Shown: positions 40,800 to 52,400 of the stretch, one piece after another
Layout of the letters: each line of letters starts with the position of its first letter
Numbering within the stretch: position 1 is the first letter of the stretch
From: Eledone cirrhosa
Lineage: Eukaryota > Mollusca > Cephalopoda > Octopoda > Eledonidae
Assembly (NCBI GenBank): GCA_964016885.1
Contig: OZ024742.1
Coordinates: 2,936,979 to 3,000,978, forward strand
Length of the DNA stretch: 64,000 bases
Direction: 5' to 3'
The notes under the pieces: model-generated
The model's input: the letters and a program-made list of their open reading frames with translations, nothing else
Database searches by the model: none
Told to the model about the DNA's origin: nothing
Program-made: the position numbers and the translations under genes

Positions 40800-42140
40800 C
40801 CGGGTGAGATGACCCCTTAGCCTTTGTCAAGGCAGAATACTAGGAGAAGGAAAACTCTGATATATCACCTGCAACCCTGATGGTATCCAATGATGTTGTC
40901 TTGTTATTCTTTTTGGTAAATATCATCTTGGTTAAGAGAGTGGGACTGGCTTTGTGCAGTGCCTTTGCTCACTATAAAAGCTTCACGGCACAGACATTGC
41001 TTTATATCTGGAGATCTCTCTGCACTTGTCATCACATGGTGCCATGGGCCCAGCACAATGTGTCAATAATTGTCACAAGTGTAAGTTTTGTACCAGAGTT
41101 TTCAAGTCGCTGGCTGGACTAAAAAGTCACACTCGTTCAGCGCATTGGTGGGGGTTCTCCTACATGGATATAAAGTAGTGGCCGTACTCGAAAACGAGTT
41201 GGCAGCCACCATGTATATATATATATGTGTGTATATATGTATGTATGTATATATATATCCGGGAGAGATGACCCCTTAGCCTTTGTCAAGGCAGAATTCT
41301 AGGAGAAGGAAAACTCTGATATAACACCTGCAACCCTGATGGTATCCAATGATGTTGACTTGTTCTTCTTTTTGGTAAATATCATCTTGGTTAAGAGAGT
41401 GGGACTGGCTTTGTGCAGTGCCTTTGCTCACTATAAAAGCTTCACGGCACAGGCATTGCTTTATATCTGGAGATCTCTCTGCACTTGTCGTCACATGGTG
41501 CCATGAGCCCAGCACTGTGTGTCAATAATTGTCACAGGTGTTGTGTTTGTACCAGAGTTTTCAAGTCGCTGGCTGGACTAAAAAGTCACACTCGTTCAGC
41601 GCATTGGTGGGGGTTCTCCTACATGGATATAAAGTAGTGGCCGTACTCGAAAACGAGTTGGCAGCCACCATGTATATATATATATGTGTGTATATATGTA
41701 TGTATGTATATATATATCCGGGAGAGATGACCCCTTAGCCTTTGTCAAGGCAGAATTCTAGGAGAAGGAAAACTCTGATATAACACCTGCAACCCTGATG
41801 GTATCCAATGATGTTGACTTGTTCTTCTTTTTGGTAAATATCATCTTGGTTAAGAGAGTGGGACTGGCTTTGTGCAGTGCCTTTGCTCACTATAAAAGCT
41901 TCACGGCACAGGCATTGCTTTATATCTGGAGATCTCTCTGCACTTGTCGTCACATGGTGCCATGAGCCCAGCACTGTGTGTCAATAATTGTCACAGGTGT
42001 TGTGTTTGTACCAGAGTTTTCAAGTCGCTGGCTGGACTAAAAAGTCACACTTGTTTAGCGCATCGGTAGGAGTTCTCCTACATGGATATAAAGTAGTGGC
42101 CGTACTCGAAAACGAGTTGGCAGCCACCATGTACGTATAC
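40800..42140 (+). repeat. 459-bp unit repeated three times in tandem
   Basis: Units start CCGGG(T/A)GAGATGACC at 40800, 41259 and 41718: exactly 459 bp apart twice. Units 2 and 3 are nearly identical; unit 1 differs at scattered sites; the third ends near 42130. Each ends with an AT/GTAT microsatellite. In the first unit a frame encodes a C2H2-type zinc finger CKFCTRVFKSLAGLKSH followed by TRSAH (about 41075-41140), like the C-terminal finger of some molluscan LINE proteins. So the unit is probably an amplified LINE fragment. Equal spacing indicates tandem duplication, not separate insertions. Confidence 0.8.
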
Positions 42141-42144
42141 ATAC

Positions 42145-42176
<32 letters not shown>

Positions 42177-42329
42177 GTATTAAGAATACTATTTATGGTT
42201 ATGTATATACTAAAACCTATTATAGTTATATATATTTTAAACCTAAACAGTGAAAGACTAATTTATTACTACCTTATTACCAGTAAGATAAATAGCTCAA
42301 TGTAATAACATCAGTTGTTCTACAGAGCA

Positions 42330-43331
42330 GTTATATAGAAATCACATGAATCAAAGTTCTGTTCAAACCATTTATTAGCTTACAATTGTTTCGTCCAAAC
42401 CGAAGTTTGGAGTCTTCGGAGCAATTTTTCAATGATTGTTTACATACATGACCTCCTTTCCAACACAAGAGACATACAGAAACATATGTATATATAAGGG
42501 ACTCAATTGGGACACCTTTTAATGTACATTGGAATAATAAATTTAGTTATAGAAATCAATTAGTTACCTCCCCCTCACGCATTAACTCCCCTTAATCACA
42601 CACATACTTCCGGAAAATAAAACGATGTAAATTCTCGCAACAAAAACAACCTGCTCTATAAAATTGGATTAAAGAACACTGAGCCGCAACAAGCTGTAAT
42701 AATCTAACCTAATACATCAAACATCCAATACTGAATCATCGTTAATTATGTGAACGACATATAATCTATATATTACGTTTCCTGGTTTGTGAAAATGGTG
42801 GTGTATACAAAAACCATAACATTATTTTGCTTCTCATTTTTAATATTTCTCTGCATACAAGCTTCTTTATCATACATAAAAAATACTTTACCAATACAAC
42901 CCCCATAATACTCTTGATTACCCGCTTAAAGTGCTTGTATTGCATATAACACCTTGCCGCATAATAATCTTATATAAATAAGACACACGTGCATACCCCA
43001 CGTGTAACTATTGCGTGCACTAACTACTTCAAATGACTAACAAACTCTCCTCTTGCATTATCTTCGTAAACTGCCGATGTTGTATTTTAACTTTAATTTT
43101 GTTTTAATATAATTTTAATTTTTGAATTTAAATTGCCATGCAAAAATATTATAATGGATGTCACCCCACTGTGCATCGATATATACATATGTTTCTGTAT
43201 GTCTCTTGTGTTGGAAAGGAGGTCATGTATGTAAACAATCATTGAAAAATTTCTCCGAAGCTTTCAAACCTCGGTTTGGACGAAACAATTGTAAGCTAAT
43301 AAATGGTTTGAGCAGAACTTTGATTCATGTG

Positions 43332-43335
<4 letters not shown>
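42330..43335. repeat. inverted-repeat element, family F
   Basis: Terminal arms (42330-42495 and 43173-43335) share GATTCATGTGATT-type ends, TTACAATTGTTTCGTCCAAAC and GGAAAGGAGGTCATGTATGT. The interior (42500-43170) is AT-rich with short stretches of normal complexity and no recognisable protein. Probably a PLE-type or foldback element of about 1 kb. Confidence 0.65.
42374..42425 (-). ncRNA. hammerhead-like motif with CCGAAGA core (family F)
   Basis: Minus strand: ATT-GCT with AGC-T-AAT as helix I, core CCGAAGA (complement of 42413-42419) instead of CUGANGA, helix II TCCAAAC-TTCG-GTTTGGA (seven pairs), GAAA (complement of 42389-42392), palindromic CAATTG, U, A. The single U4-to-C change would be expected to impair activity. 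The partner at about 43250-43300 (plus) also has a disrupted core end (CCGAAGC). Confidence 0.42.
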
Positions 43336-43367
<32 letters not shown>

Positions 43368-43445
43368 TCACTCCTCACACGCACCTATATATATATATAT
43401 ATATATAGGTGCGTGTGGGGAATGAGTATATATACATACACACAG

Positions 43446-43481
<36 letters not shown>

Positions 43482-43560
43482 GTGTGTGTCTGTGAATGTC
43501 TGGATCTGTGTATGTATGTGTGTGTCTGTGTGTGTCTGTGTCTGTGTGTACGTGCTATCT
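43336..43560. repeat. AT, CA/GT microsatellites with paired CTCACTCC motifs
   Basis: AT runs at 43340-43365 and 43388-43407; the CTCACTCCTCACACGCACC motif at 43366 and its near reverse complement at 43407 form a hairpin; then (CA)n and TGTGTCTG repeats. Confidence 0.85.
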
Positions 43561-43639
43561 TGATGCTCATTATTGTTTGCCAAACACAATGAAACCTGTT
43601 CGTAACAAGAGAAATATATAATATGATATATTGTAATAA

Positions 43640-43835
43640 TTGTTTCTACTTTTGGCACAAAACCACCAATTACCCAGTGCATTACTGGTACTTTATTTTA
43701 TCGACCCCGTAAGGATGAAAGGTAAAGTTAACCTTCGCGGGATTTGAACTCAGAATGGCAAGGGCTGTAATTCTCTGCGTCAAAGCATGGCGTCCGACCC
43801 TCTACCGATACTGCTAATCCACCGCCCTTCTGATA
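43640..43835 (-). repeat. tRNA-derived SINE (copy 2)
   Basis: Minus strand: GGGCGGTGGATTAGCAGTAT, GGTAGAGGGTCGGACGCC (A-box region), B box GAGTTCAAATCCCGC, then GATAAAATAAAGTACCAG and the GTAGAAACAATTATT tail. Same family as 30230-30470. Confidence 0.78.
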
Positions 43836-43904
43836 TATTGTAATAATGACAGTAATAACTAACATAGCAACACCTGCAATTAACCAAACCTCACTTATTA
43901 TTCT

Positions 43905-44130
43905 CATTATTTGCTGGTGTATTGACAGAGTAGGTAGAGCGCCAGACTACATGCTTTCAACTTATATAGTTCGTCGTTTTAAGTTTTGTGTTCAAATCTC
44001 GCCGTCATTAGCTTTGCCGTTCCTCCTTACGGGCTCGATAGCTAGGAACAGGGGTTGATTTTATCGACTTTCTATTCCCCTCTCCCGCAAAAAATCGTTG
44101 GTCTTGTGACTAAATCAGAAACCATTGTTA
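43905..44130 (+). repeat. tRNA-derived SINE (copy 3, diverged)
   Basis: GGTAGAGCGCCAGACTAC and GTTCAAATCTCGCCG as A- and B-box-like parts, TTTATCGACTTTC body, ATCAGAAACCATTGTTATTATT tail. More diverged than the neighbours. Confidence 0.65.
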
Positions 44131-44345
44131 TTATTATTGGGGCCCTAGGCACGGTCCCAGAACGCTTTACATCTTTCATTCTTTGTGATCCACGACTTCA
44201 TAAGCAGTGCCCAAATTTCTACCATCATTAACACTGCCAGAATTCTATGTGAAATATTGAGCCTCTCAGATCAGGGACTGAGGCCAATTAACAGATTTCA
44301 TCAACTGATTGATGGAGAAACATTACAAAAGGAAAACAATTATTA
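44131..44345 (+). pseudogene. LINE ORF C-terminal fragment (RTE-like), decayed
   Basis: The first frame reads IIGALGTVPERF, close to the IGALGTVPK motif at the C-terminus of RT proteins from a LINE family common in invertebrates. After a break another frame reads TARILCEILSLSDQGLRP, matching the continuation (ARILRKVL). It ends in an ATT microsatellite tail. Only the last ~60 residues remain and at least one frameshift separates the parts. Family assignment is from memory of the motif and is moderate. Confidence 0.5.
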
Positions 44346-44365
44346 TTACTATTATTACTATTATA

Positions 44366-44590
44366 AGGGCAGCGGATTGACAGTATCGGTAGGACGTTGG
44401 ACAACATGCTTTGTAGCATAGAGTTACGGCCCTTTATGATCTGAGTTCAAATCTTGCCGAGGTCAACCTTGTCTTTCATCCTCAAGAGGTCGATAAAATA
44501 AAGTACCAGTCACGCACTGGTGTCGATTTAATCGACTTTCCCCTCCCCCAAATTATTGGCCTGGTGCCTATATAAGAAATTATTATCGTT
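44366..44590 (+). repeat. tRNA-derived SINE (copy 4)
   Basis: GGGCAGCGGATTGACAGTAT, CGGTAGGACGTTGG, B box GAGTTCAAATCTTGCC, GATAAAATAAAGTACCAG, TTTAATCGACTTTCCCC and a GCCTATATAAGAAATTATTA tail. Same family as copies 1 and 2. Confidence 0.78.
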
Positions 44591-44715
44591 GTTGTTGTTA
44601 CTTGGTATGGATATTATGGCTGTGTATAAGTACTCTTCACATGGGATCACATCTAATCTATGATGAGTCACCTCCCTCTACTTTCTTCTATTAACATCCT
44701 TCCATATTTGGGTAT

Positions 44716-44860
44716 AGGTGGTGGTGTTGTTGGTATTGCTGGTGGTGGTGGTGGTGGTGGTGATGTTGATGTTGGTATAGATGGTGGTGGTGGTGGTGGT
44801 GGTGGTGGTAGCGGTGGCGGTAATGGTGGTGGTGATGTGAGTGGTGGTGGTATAGGTGCT
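44716..44860. repeat. (GGT)n-rich repeat, inverted relative to 29744-30025
   Basis: GGT triplets with GTAGCGGTGGCGGTAATGG, the exact complement of part of the ACC repeat at 29.8 kb. G-rich enough to form G-quadruplex-like structures. The Gly-rich frame is not a gene. Confidence 0.85.
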
Positions 44861-44870
44861 GTTTCCAAAT

Positions 44871-44879
44871 TAGTAGTAG

Positions 44880-44961
<82 letters not shown>

Positions 44962-45004
44962 ACTACCACTACTGCTGCTGCTACTACTACTATTACTACT
45001 GCTG

Positions 45005-45099
<95 letters not shown>

Positions 45100-45105
45100 G
45101 TTGTT
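44871..45105. repeat. (CTA)n trinucleotide repeat
   Basis: About 235 bp of ACT/CTA triplets with a GCT patch (44945-45005). It produces a poly-Leu open frame on the plus strand, which is an artefact. Confidence 0.95.
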
Positions 45106-45389
45106 ATTGCTATTATTTTTAGTATTATTGTTTAGCCTTTCTCTCTGGCAATTATAAAGTATTTTTCCAATGAATCTGTTGAGATTATTTTATTTATCTG
45201 TTGAGATTATTTTATTCTTTATCAAAATTAATTGCCATTAATATTATTTTTCCTCAAGATATCTAAATCCTTTAATTGAAAATTAATGCGAGCTTTATCG
45301 ATTTAAGCCTCTATATCTGAATCAATAAATATCTTGAGGTATTTTATGAGCTATTGCCCTGGCTCATCTAATAACTATTTTTCTCTTCC

Positions 45390-45600
45390 TGTCTTTGCTA
45401 TATGGCGGAGAGATAGCAATGTTGCCAGAGTCGATGATAAAATGATTTGCTTTTACATGCTTCCATTCTCTGTGCTTTGAGTTCAAATACCACAGTGGTC
45501 GACATTTCTTTTCAGACATTCGGGGTCAATAAATAAAGTATTAGTTAATTACTGAGACCAAGTATTCTGTTTCTATTCCTTCCGCACACAGTGATATCTC
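45390..45600 (+). repeat. tRNA-derived SINE (copy 5, degenerate)
   Basis: GGCGGAGAGATAGCAATGTT, GAGTTCAAATACCACAG (B box), CATTCGGGGTCAATAAATAAAGTA and a GAGACCAAGTATTC end. The best-preserved parts align with the other SINE copies; the rest is decayed. Bases 45106-45389 show no feature. Confidence 0.5.
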
Positions 45601-45955
45601 CCTTACAAGAGATTGTAGACTGGGAATTTTTATATCTTCATGATTTTAAATTAAAGATAAAATCGATGCTCATGCAAGATCCCATCAGGCCGGAGCTTAC
45701 CCTAGTTTTGATGTTTTGAACGATTAAAAGTACAATATTCCCATCACAGTATTACACCACATATACAGCTGGTACTCATTTGTCACCTACGTTGACCATA
45801 GCAATGAAAAATGAGATGAGATAAGTGTCATATAAATAGAAGTAGATTTTTGAAGGGTTGGGGTACATGAGGCTTTGATAAAGTTTCAATACCTAGTTAA
45901 ATAAATTTGGCTCATAGTGATAAATCTTACAGGGTAGCCAAGTTTTCGCCTTTGT
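45601..45955. other. unique sequence, no gene seen
   Basis: About 350 bases of ordinary complexity; no frame, repeat or RNA feature that I can support. Confidence 0.4.
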
Positions 45956-45956
45956 C

Positions 45957-46435
45957 TGTTTGGTGGTAAGACAAGCCTTCACCCTCCTCTAATGGGTGGG
46001 AGGAACAGCCTTCCCCTATCTGTTGGGAAGACTAGTTTTAACTTTTGTGTTTGGCGGGAAAAGCACCCTTTATCTTTCTCTATTGGGCGAGAAATCCAGT
46101 CATCTTCTTCCTCTATCTAATTGGAAGACCAGGCACAACTTTGCTATATTTGTTTGGAAATCCAGCCTTCACTTCATGTTCTTCCATTTGTGGGAATACC
46201 AGCCTCCCCCTTCCTATATTTGGTGGGACGGCATGCGTTCATCTTCCTCTATTTGGTGGGAAGACCAGCCTAAATTTCCATCTATTTGGTGGGAAGACCA
46301 GCTTACATCTCCCTCTATTTGGTGGGAAGTCCAGTGTCCCCCTTCCTATATTTGGTGGGAAGTCCAGCCCCTCACCCTTCCTATATTTAGTGGTAAGATC
46401 AGCCTCCCATTTCCTCTATTTGGTGGCGACACCTG
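45957..46435. repeat. degenerate ~33-bp minisatellite
   Basis: Repeats of TCTATTTGGTGGGAAGACCA plus 13 further bases; exact 33-bp spacing in the best part (46241-46340), 34-38 bp elsewhere. Because 33 is a multiple of three, two frames stay open (Trp/Gly/Pro/Leu-rich), with no known domain. Confidence 0.8.
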
Positions 46436-46996
46436 TCTTTGTAATTATTTATTATATCCACTAACATTGAGTATCCATTATCTAAATGTACCTCAACAAT
46501 TGACCGATGCGTTATTTATCAATCTCTAACGGTTGACATACACAGCTTGTCTTCATTAATTTTAATTCTGAATATGAAATAGCTATAAATTCAGCATAGT
46601 ATTTTACCCGACACCTTAAATATACTGCCAAATTAACTAATCAATAATATTGATTACTAATAGTGCCATGTGACCTCAAACGTGTTAGTAGAGTATAATC
46701 GATTATATTGAACCGAAGACGTTATTCCATGGGCCACTGAAGCATAAAAAGAAAATTAGGTTTTGCTGAGATTTGAACACAGAATATAAACAACTACAAT
46801 TTAATACTTAAACATATTTTTCTAAACTCCCTAATGATTCTGCTGACCCATCAATATCGTTTTCAGTTAAATAGTTTAAAGATTTAATTGGTCTTATTTC
46901 CTATGAACTGTGTTCATCGCAATTTAATAAAAGACTAAATCTTAATCGATATGTAGTTATATTGATATATATATAAATAGGAATTAATTGGTACAC
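46436..46996. other. unique AT-rich sequence
   Basis: No feature supported except the 3' flank of the possible exon below. Confidence 0.4.
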
Positions 46997-47142
46997 CTTT
47001 CTAAACAAACATCCATAGCTATCTACAGCAACAAATATAAATCTTACATCACCTGACAGCTGAGGAAATGTGTTAACTGCTTCAATATCAGGAAATAATA
47101 TCATAGATGTTTGTGTGAATAAAGAATGATAGCGAAAATGAT
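46997..47142 (-). CDS. possible internal exon of an unrecognised host gene
   Basis: On the minus strand a 146-nt stretch is bounded by a good acceptor (pyrimidine-rich TTTTATCCTAAACTTGTAG just upstream, complement of 47143 onward) and a plausible donor (AAAG|GTGTAC, complement of 46991-47000). It encodes 48 full codons without stop, ordinary in composition and unlike the repeats around it (parts: SLFTQTSMILFPDIEAV, SGDVRFIFVAVDSYG). I do not recognise the family. It could be a chance open stretch; conservation in a relative or an RNA-seq junction would decide. Confidence 0.35.
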
Positions 47143-47304
47143 CTACAAGTTTAGGATAAAACATAATTATTCATTACCATCCTACATTGCAACAGTTTGT
47201 AGCTCCAGTTTGTTTTCCTTCGGTATTTGAAATATTGATGTTTCTTAATTCGATTTCAAAACTTATTTTAACTAATTGATTAGGCGTTTGTTTCTTTTAA
47301 TGAT

Positions 47305-47366
47305 ACCTGTGTATCTATCTATTTATCTGTCTGTCTCTCTGTCTCTCTGTCTATTCATCTATCTAT

Positions 47367-47398
<32 letters not shown>

Positions 47399-47425
47399 TT
47401 ATCTAGCTATCTCGCATAGTATAGA
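47305..47425. repeat. TATC/TCTG microsatellite (5' target of LINE copy 1)
   Basis: TATC tetranucleotides with TCTG and TTTATC variants, directly upstream of the first Tx1-like LINE. The same tetranucleotide occurs at each LINE junction (53075-53124, 58865-58880, 59703-59740). Bases 47143-47304 show no feature. Confidence 0.92.
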
Positions 47426-47629
47426 CGCGTACAACATCGGCTCCTGCCTTTTTGAATGTTACCTATTGACAGTAAGTGTTTGTTTCTTTATTGTGTTGTC
47501 TTCGTGTCTTTTGGCTAGGTCTGTAGACGGGTGGTCATCGTATTTTACCCCTTTTGGGGGTAAAAACTACTCCTAAAATTTTTTTGCTGACTCACATGTT
47601 AAAAAATTGACGCCCTGTCTGTAGCACGT

Positions 47630-49389
47630 GTGAACGAAAACGCCACGCTCACTAAGGAAGAAGAGAGAAAGAAGCAAGCGGTACAAAGCGCTTTGCTTTC
47701 CCGTGTCAACGTTTTAAAAGACATTGTAAAAGGCGATATGCCGGACAAACAAGTAAATACGGGTGCAAACCCAATTAATTACAACGAAAACACTAACAAT
47801 GACAAAACCAACACACCAAATGAGAAAGACAACAACAACAAAAATGAAAATAACTCAAACTACGAGAAACAGAACAACTCAAACACCAACAACGAAAACA
47901 AAATATCTTTTGCACAGACTGCTAAATAATCAGTCCCCTATGTGCTTGAGGATATATCAAATGCTAAAGAAATGCTTGAAAAAGCAAAAAAATATGTATC
48001 TTTTGGCGAAAATGGATCTTTTCCCATCAATTCGCCACCAGAACTAAAAAAACAGACGGAATTACGAACTGTTGTATTCCGTACAATTGCCAAAAAAACA
48101 AGAAAACCAGCACAACCATCTCAAGCTGAAATTGAGTTGGTTCCGAAAGAGGCTATGAAAGATATAATTTTCATACAAAAGGATAAACTCTATGGGAGTT
48201 TATCCATATTGATGAAAGACGAATTGGCGGCGAAAAAATATTCTCTGTCGCCAATTCGTTCCACGCATTACACCTTTTTTCCAACCTACATGGGTAAAAA
48301 AACCCAAATAATTTGAATAAGCACCATCACCCCAAACATAAACTACTGGTGGTTACTAACCGGTTTCCTCAACTTGGACGAGGACAACCTAATTTAAATA
48401 GGGAAGGCATCCGGCGACGCGTTCAGTGGAACGAGCATTGAAGTTCTGACCCAAATAAGGCCAGAATGTATCGCCCAAATACCTGAACGCGTCATGCTGG
48501 ATGACCGTACCCACCTCAACATTATTGTGGAGGGTAGGCGTCCCTCCTGTTACCTCTGTGGCGACAGAGGTCACCTGAGGGCTGCCTGTTCCCAGCTCAC
48601 AGCGAAAAAACCATTGCTACCAACACCCCAACAACAACATCAAAAACAACCAACACCACCCCAACAACAAAAGCAACCACAACAACAACAAAAACAACCA
48701 CAACAACAAACAACAACACGACCACCACAAACACGTGAAAAACAACACAGAACACTGTTCCACCCAACCCCTCCCCACCCAAAACAAATACAAAAACACA
48801 CACACCGCAAACACTACCAGAAAATATACCCCTCCCACCCAACAAGTAAGACGAACCCCTTTCGTCGCAAGACGAAAAAGATCCCTTCCAAATAGTAAAA
48901 AGAAAGAGGAGGCGCACCACAGACACACTTATTAACATAAACCCTCCCCAAGAGAAAACAAACTATATACAAACCACCCCTACCCTTCACACAACACTAA
49001 CTGCTACGCAAAAAAAGACTTTACAATATACATACATGAACCCAAACAACAAAGAACTAATGAACACAATTTCGTCAAACCCTTCGGGCCAAACTGAAGG
49101 GCCTAACTTTCTAACTGCTGTGGGACTACCTCATTTAAAAATGATTAAAGTCCCAATGAACTTATATAAAACATTGAAAATAAATTTCACGGACGTGCCC
49201 CCGCCCCCTGCACCAAGCCAATCAACCGCATCCTCTTAAAAAATTTCCTCACCCCCAAACCAGACACCCACTCAACTACAAACACCCCAACCTCACAACA
49301 CACTGATGCCCCTACACTTACACAAACCACCACCCCACCCAACAACCCATGCCCCACCCTCATGGAAATTGAGCGGCTCGCTCCCCGGG
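47630..49389 (+). pseudogene. LINE copy 1 ORF1 (RNA-binding, CCHC), broken
   Basis: Counterpart of the intact ORF1 at 53358-55178. The first part (to a TAA at 47926) is Asn-rich; the middle (47942-48316) has RTVVFRTIAKK and SPIRSTHYTFFPTYMG; a zinc knuckle CYLCGDRGHLRAAC lies at about 48550; then a Gln/Pro-rich tail and a conserved block NPNNKELMNTISSNPSG (49036 onward) leading to LIKVPMNLYKTLK-like sequence. At least one in-frame stop and three frame changes separate these parts. ORF1 proteins bind LINE RNA. Confidence 0.82.
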
Positions 49390-49427
49390 ACGCAGAGAAG
49401 TCAGTGCCTTTTCTCGTTACCACCAAC

Positions 49428-52400
49428 ATGGCTGTGTTGAGAGTAGGGTGTCTAAATGCGCGTGGCCTGGGCTCACGTTGGAAGCAAGCAATGCTTCTAA
49501 ATGACCTCGGATCATGATCTATAAATGTGATGGCTATCTGCGAGACCCGGATCAGCAGCGTGCGACAGCTGGCCCCCACCTTTGATGATTTTGAGATGCA
49601 CGCATCTCTCTGTCAACCCGGAGGGGCAAAAACATCTAGGTCTCGCCACACAGATAGTTCACTTGGACCCAAGGGGTCGACTGGTGGTGCTGGACCTTGG
49701 CAGTGGTGAAGGTAGAGCCTTTAGGCTGGTAGCCGCATATGCCCCTTTTGGGACAGAGCGGCCCGACATCTTCCAACGTCTGGAGTCTTTTCTAGGGACG
49801 TCTCGTTCCCTGCTTTTAGTGGGGGACTGGAATGGTATCCTGGATGCACGTTGGGACTATGCAGGTGCATGTCCCGATAGAGACGGGTGTAACAGCCTCA
49901 AGGGGTTACTCGGCCGATTTGACCTGACCGATAGATTTCGACTAGATTTTCCGACTGTGCCAACCTGGTCTTGGACAAATCCCAGCGGTCAATCTAGATC
50001 GTTCCTAGATAGGTTCTAAGTTAGAAATAAGGACAGGGACATTTTAAGTTGTCCAGAAATGCTCATGGTTGGCTATTCAGACCACAAGTTAGTGACCTGC
50101 ATGGTCAACCTTGATAGAACGCATAGACAGGGTCCCGGTTACTGGAAGCTGAACTTGTCCTTACCGGCAAGTAAAGCTTACAGGGACCGGATTAGTACGT
50201 TAGTTAAGGAGCGGTTGACTGGAGCGATCGTCAACAGCAGGTGGTGGGTATCTCTAAAGAGAGAGATTAGATTAGTCTCGATAGAATTTAGTAAGGTTTT
50301 AGCTGCGGATATGAATAGGAAGGAAAGGGAGCTGATAGATAGAGTAGAAGAGGCGATTAGAAGCGGCGACGTGGTCAGAGTGCTTACGTCGAGAACGGCT
50401 TTGAGCCAGTATTTCGATGCGAAGCACGAAGGCTGCGTTGTCCGAAGGAAAATACGTGCTCTAGGAAACGAGTGGACCAAAGCTGTTAGCTGGGCCCGCG
50501 TGACAGAAGCCAAGAGTGGAATTAAATCCACCATCCGGTCTTTGCGAGACCAGGATGGAGGGGCGATCCCTGAACCTAAGCAGATGTGTGAGGCCATTCA
50601 AAGGCACTTTGCCCGATTGTTCGGAAGGGGCGGGGAGACGGTTGGGGGAGTGGACTTCGGTCCATACCTCGACGGGCTGCCGCGTCTTTCGGACGAGAAG
50701 GCGAAGTCTTGCGAGAAGCCGATTTCAGCCTCTAAGATAGAGGACGTGCTGAGCCAATGCGGCAAATGCAAATCCCCGGGTCTCGATGGTCTTCCATACG
50801 AATTATATCTAGCTATGCCGGACTTGTTCTCCGATCTCCTCGAGGCGGTCTACTGCAACTGGCAACAGAACGGGAGAATTCCCTGTTCTGTGACCAAGAG
50901 CGTAGTCACACTAGTGAGGAAGGACGAGAACAAGGGGGGCGAAATAAGTAACTTCAGGCCCGTAACCCTGCTAAATATAGAGTTACAGATTTTGGCCAGG
51001 GTTTTAGCAAAGAGGTTGGCGCTTGTCATGGGAAACCTGGTGGGAGATGCGCAGACAGGTGATATCCCATCCAGGTCCATTCACCACAACCTCCACCTCA
51101 TGCGATATATCATAGAGAGGGTTGGGAACGAACCCGGCTTTGGTGGAGCCATGATCAACTTTGATCAATCTAAGGCGTTCAATGGGGTCAACCTGGATGC
51201 GGTGCTAGCGGCGGCAGGCTTCGGACCCGTTTTCATGGGCTGGATCACTGCTATGCACAGCAGCTGCATCTGCTCTAGAGTCAGGGTGAACGGCTACCTC
51301 TCGGAGCTGTTCAAAATCGCGCGGTCCATCCGACAAGGGTGCCCTCTCTCCTCCTTTCTGTATGTATTGACTCTCGAGCCACTACTGCGGAAGTTGGAGT
51401 TGTTGCAGGGCATCCCTTTGGAACCGTGATTGCGGAAAGCAGTGTCGGCCTACGCCGATGACGTGACAGTAATGGTGTCGACTGCCTCCGAAATAGGGGC
51501 GATCGGCACCTTACTGGAGGAGTACGAAAGGTTTACAGGGGCAAAGCTGAACCGGGACAAATCGAGCGGTTTGCAACTCGACACGTGGAGGGGAAAACCG
51601 ATGCCCTCCAATGGCGTCGTCGGACGCTGGACGGAGGGCCCGGTGAAGCTGCTCGGGGTTTGGTTCGGACCAGACTTCCAGATGGAGAAGGACTGGGGTT
51701 TAGGTTACGAAGAGGGTGTTTGCACTGACCCTGAAGTTAGCCAGCTGCAAACTATCCCTGAAAGGTCGGGCGGAGGTGGCCGACCTTTCAGGGATATAGC
51801 GTCCGTCATCTACTACCACCTGACCGTCGTGCCTTGCCCAAGGGAAACCCTCGCCAAGATGGAGCGCGCACTCTTCCAATTCCTTTGGAAGAAGCGGGCT
51901 CTTTGGTGAGGAGATCCATCTGTTGTCAACACCCTTCGAAAGGAGGGCTGGGGTTGCCGTGGCTAATGATGCGTAAACACGCATTAAGGCTACGGCACCT
52001 CCACGTATTCCTCACCGGTCAACCTGTGTGGGCCCCGTTTGTGAGACGAACCTTTCCCAGACTCGTCTCACTCACCGAGCTGCAATCCTAGGTCAAGCAA
52101 AGAACGAGAAAACTGGGCGCCTGGGACACTGAGTGTGCCCAGGCGCTCAAGGCCCTCTGGCAGGCGGACCCGGTTATCAGTGGAGACTGCACCTCGGCAT
52201 TTTATAGATGGCTGGTTCGCAGCAGGTGCGACGACGCCCTCGGAGAAGCCCTATACATGGAGGAAGACGAACTGGCCAGCCTGTTCGGTAGGACATTCAG
52301 CCCGGGACCTATGGAAAACTTCCAGAAGTGCCTAGCCTGGCAATGCTACCGAGGGGCTCTACCCGTTCGAGAAAGGCTCTATAGACACGGGCGCCCGGGT

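Noticed and set aside
44660..45157. Gly-rich then poly-Leu open frame of 165 codons
   Set aside because: GGT and CTA trinucleotide repeats.
45996..46529. 177-codon Trp/Pro-rich frame
   Set aside because: Product of the 33-bp minisatellite, whose period is a multiple of three.
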